NCBI GenBank assembly: GCA_964394475.1
Contig: CAYMXZ010000160.1
Location: 1-8,020 of the forward strand
DNA: 8,020 nt
Direction of reading: 5' to 3'
Source of the DNA: RQOF01 sp964394475
GTDB lineage: Bacteria > Calditrichota > Calditrichia > RBG-13-44-9
The notes under the pieces are model-generated. The model was not told the origin of the DNA and did not search any database. It worked only from the letters and a program-made list of their open reading frames with translations. The position numbers and the translations under genes are program-made. Positions 6,001 to 8,020 of the stretch are shown in pieces; the first letter of the stretch is position 1, and the number at the start of each line of letters is the position of its first letter.

Positions 6001-8020
6001 ATGAAGAAGTTTTTTCTATTTATTTTGATGGGATTATTAATCCAAATTTTTAGTGCCACCACTTTATTTTCACAAATGATTATCCGGCATCCAGTCGAAA
6101 TTCTGGAAGGCCTGAATGGTGGCACAATTCAGGCAACCGTGAATCCCGGCTTTACACTGAATTCAATTAACAATGTATTCGATGGAAATAACTACACCAT
6201 GGCCGGCGCACAAAATACTAATGATTTAAGCATCATGTTAGCTTTCAGTGACACGGTTGAATTTTCCAGGACGAAAATATTCTTTTGGTCTGGCGGCGAT
6301 TGGAGTCTGGAAATCGCTGATACCGAGAGTGATCTCAATAGTGGAACCGGCAGTTATCAACTCCTGGTCAATCAAAGATTACATGCCCCTTTTGTGGCCG
6401 ATTCGGTTGATGTGGGATATCAAAAAGCGTTGTATGTGCGATTTAAAGCTCACAATCCCCAGGAAAATTATATTTATTTAGGTGAATGGGATTTAGTCGG
6501 CACTTTGGTTTTGACTAAATTGTACATTTATCCCCGACCGATAAAAGTTATTCCCGGCACTACTTTAAACCTGAAAGTGAAAGCTCTCGATGCCTCAAAT
6601 AATGTCTACGATTACCCGGGCACTGAAGCTTTATTATGGTTTACCGGTAATTCCTCCATTGCCACCGTCGGAGAATTTGGAGAGCTTACTGGCGTCGCTT
6701 TAGGGAACACCAATGTGCTGGTCCGTTCCTTTTCCAATAGCATATCAGGCCAAGCGCAGGTAGACGTGGTTACTGATTTTGAATCCGTAAATGCTCCAAC
6801 GAAAATAGTGAAGGTCGCCTTAGTGGTTCAGGATCCGGTTATTGATTCCGTAAATAACAGAAGAATTCATCAAGTCTGGGGTTGGTCTAATCCATATACA
6901 TTGGTAAATAACATCATTGAGGATTTAACCTGGGCCAGTGAAGGAGTCATTGATTTCCAGATCACGGAAACTCACGATGATGCAAATATTTTTACTGAAA
7001 TCAGTTCAGTACCCATGACCATGCAACAGGTTATTTATTATTTTACACCCTCCAATAACAGATTATACGGGAGAAATACTCCCGGTACCTTGCAATATAT
7101 GGCGGAAATTCAAAATATCGTGAAGTTCAATTACAATGCCATGGTAGATTTTTACGATCTTGATACCAAACGTAATAACGGCGTTATCGACGAAGTGTGG
7201 GTTTATACTTTTCCTTTCGGCGGGATGTATGAATCACAATTGATGGGACCGGGAGCGTTCTGGTATAATTCTCCTCCCCTGGCTCATCCAGGCTTAAATA
7301 AACTGCTATCGGTGATGGGCTGGAATTACGAAAGGGGAGTAGCGGAGGCATTAGAAAGTTTCGGTCATCGCTCTGAAAGCGCCCTGTCGTACACTTTTGG
7401 TCGCTGGCAGGGATATCCACCACCAGAGAATCCGAATATGTGGGAGATTTTTACCCAGATTGATCTCTATAATCCGGGTCATGCCCATTGCGGAAATGTT
7501 CATTACCCGCCAAATGGATTATCGGATTATGACTTTGCCAATACCCGCTATGTAACTTCCTATTGTGATAATTGGAAGCGCTACCCGTTGCTATTGGACC
7601 AGACCCGCCTTGTCAATAGAAACGATTGGTTTTTCCTGGGAGGTGATTATCATCGTGGATATATGAGATGGTGGTATAATCATTTTCCACGTTTTGAAGG
7701 TGTTTATGAAGGAATCCTTAACAACTGGTGGCATTACATTGTCGATTATGAAGAAGCAGTCGCCCTGGCTAACAGTACTCCTTGGGTAGGTATTGACGAT
7801 AAATCCAACCCTGAATTGCCCGGCAATTACCGCCTGAACCAAAATTATCCTAACCCCTTTAATCCGGCTACCATTTTTTCTTTTCATTTACCGGTTTCTG
7901 AGAAGGTAACACTGAAAATCTATGATTTACTGGGACGGGAAGTGGATACCGTAATTAATAAAAAATTGACGGCGGGCGAACATGCTATTGAATACCATGC
8001 CTCAAAGCTGGCCAGCGGTA
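6001..8020 (+). CDS. Modular secreted protein: discoidin-like, Ig-like, unrecognised domain, T9SS sorting domain (3' partial)
   Basis: There are 673 visible codons, open at the window end. Residues 1-25 are a signal peptide (MKKFFLFILMGLL, cut near LFSQ). About 30-170 looks like an F5/8 type C (discoidin-like) carbohydrate-binding fold: NVFDGNNYT at 58-66 and alternating beta strands. About 174-257 resembles a bacterial Ig-like group 2 domain (TLNLKVKALD, then SIATVGEFGELTGVALG). Residues 271-595 match the protein encoded at 1675-2712: DEVWVY (397-402), YESQLMGPGAFW, YERGVAEALESFGHRSE (443-459), HCGNVHYPPN (496-505), DYD (509-511) and NNWW (574-577). From about 606, NYRLNQNYPNPFNPAT starts a type IX secretion sorting domain, followed by VTLKIYDLLGREV. 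The window stops at the SG that usually precedes a final GxYxYRL-like strand, so probably only a few residues are missing. The sorting tag implies export across the outer membrane and display on, or release from, the cell surface. Its catalytic or binding role is unknown. Confidence 0.9.
   Translation, partial: MKKFFLFILMGLLIQIFSATTLFSQMIIRHPVEILEGLNGGTIQATVNPGFTLNSINNVFDGNNYTMAGAQNTNDLSIMLAFSDTVEFSRTKIFFWSGGDWSLEIADTESDLNSGTGSYQLLVNQRLHAPFVADSVDVGYQKALYVRFKAHNPQENYIYLGEWDLVGTLVLTKLYIYPRPIKVIPGTTLNLKVKALDASNNVYDYPGTEALLWFTGNSSIATVGEFGELTGVALGNTNVLVRSFSNSISGQAQVDVVTDFESVNAPTKIVKVALVVQDPVIDSVNNRRIHQVWGWSNPYTLVNNIIEDLTWASEGVIDFQITETHDDANIFTEISSVPMTMQQVIYYFTPSNNRLYGRNTPGTLQYMAEIQNIVKFNYNAMVDFYDLDTKRNNGVIDEVWVYTFPFGGMYESQLMGPGAFWYNSPPLAHPGLNKLLSVMGWNYERGVAEALESFGHRSESALSYTFGRWQGYPPPENPNMWEIFTQIDLYNPGHAHCGNVHYPPNGLSDYDFANTRYVTSYCDNWKRYPLLLDQTRLVNRNDWFFLGGDYHRGYMRWWYNHFPRFEGVYEGILNNWWHYIVDYEEAVALANSTPWVGIDDKSNPELPGNYRLNQNYPNPFNPATIFSFHLPVSEKVTLKIYDLLGREVDTVINKKLTAGEHAIEYHASKLASG

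Noticed and set aside
7591..7887. 98-codon open frame on the minus strand
   Set aside because: It lies fully inside the plus-strand modular gene across the domain end and sorting domain, whose coding sense is certain; no ribosome site or recognisable protein.

Overview
The window looks like part of a bacterial gene cluster for extracellular polysaccharide or glycan (probably alpha-mannoside) breakdown, with every gene on the plus strand. The last gene ends in a type IX secretion (Por) sorting domain of the NYPNPFNPxT type. That form is common in the FCB lineages (Ignavibacteriota, Calditrichota, KSB1, Marinimicrobia, Cloacimonadota and relatives), so I infer an uncultured-type FCB bacterium. 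The moderately AT-rich coding sequence, AT-rich spacers, TAA stops and purine-rich ribosome binding sites fit this but do not fix the phylum.

Layout. From 1 to 1423 is the 3' part of a six-hairpin (alpha/alpha)6 glycosidase of the GH63/GH37/MGH1-like kind; its start lies before the window. From 1424 to 1674 is a 251-base AT-rich spacer holding two inverted repeats and a weak promoter candidate, which probably separates two transcription units. From 1675 to 2712 is a secreted 345-residue protein of a family I do not recognise. From 2733 to 5960 is a full-length exported GH38 alpha-mannosidase with all expected zinc and nucleophile residues. From 6001 to the window end is a modular secreted protein, cut at its C-terminus, with a discoidin-like domain, a bacterial Ig-like domain, a second copy of the unrecognised domain and the sorting domain. 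The spacers between the last three genes are only 20 and 40 bases, each with a clear ribosome binding site, so they very likely form one operon.

How they may work together. The GH38 enzyme should remove alpha-linked mannose from glycans or oligosaccharides outside the cytoplasm, and the upstream six-hairpin enzyme may act on the same or a related alpha-linked sugar. The most interesting point is that the two genes flanking the GH38 gene share a roughly 320-residue domain, with matching motifs such as Y-x-R-G-x-x-E-A-x-E-x3-H-x2-E and C-G-x-x-H-Y-P-P-N. One copy is alone and one is joined to carbohydrate-binding and surface-anchoring modules. This points to an undescribed glycan-active or glycan-binding domain; its function cannot be read from the sequence alone. 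No RNA genes, mobile elements, CRISPR arrays or origins were seen.
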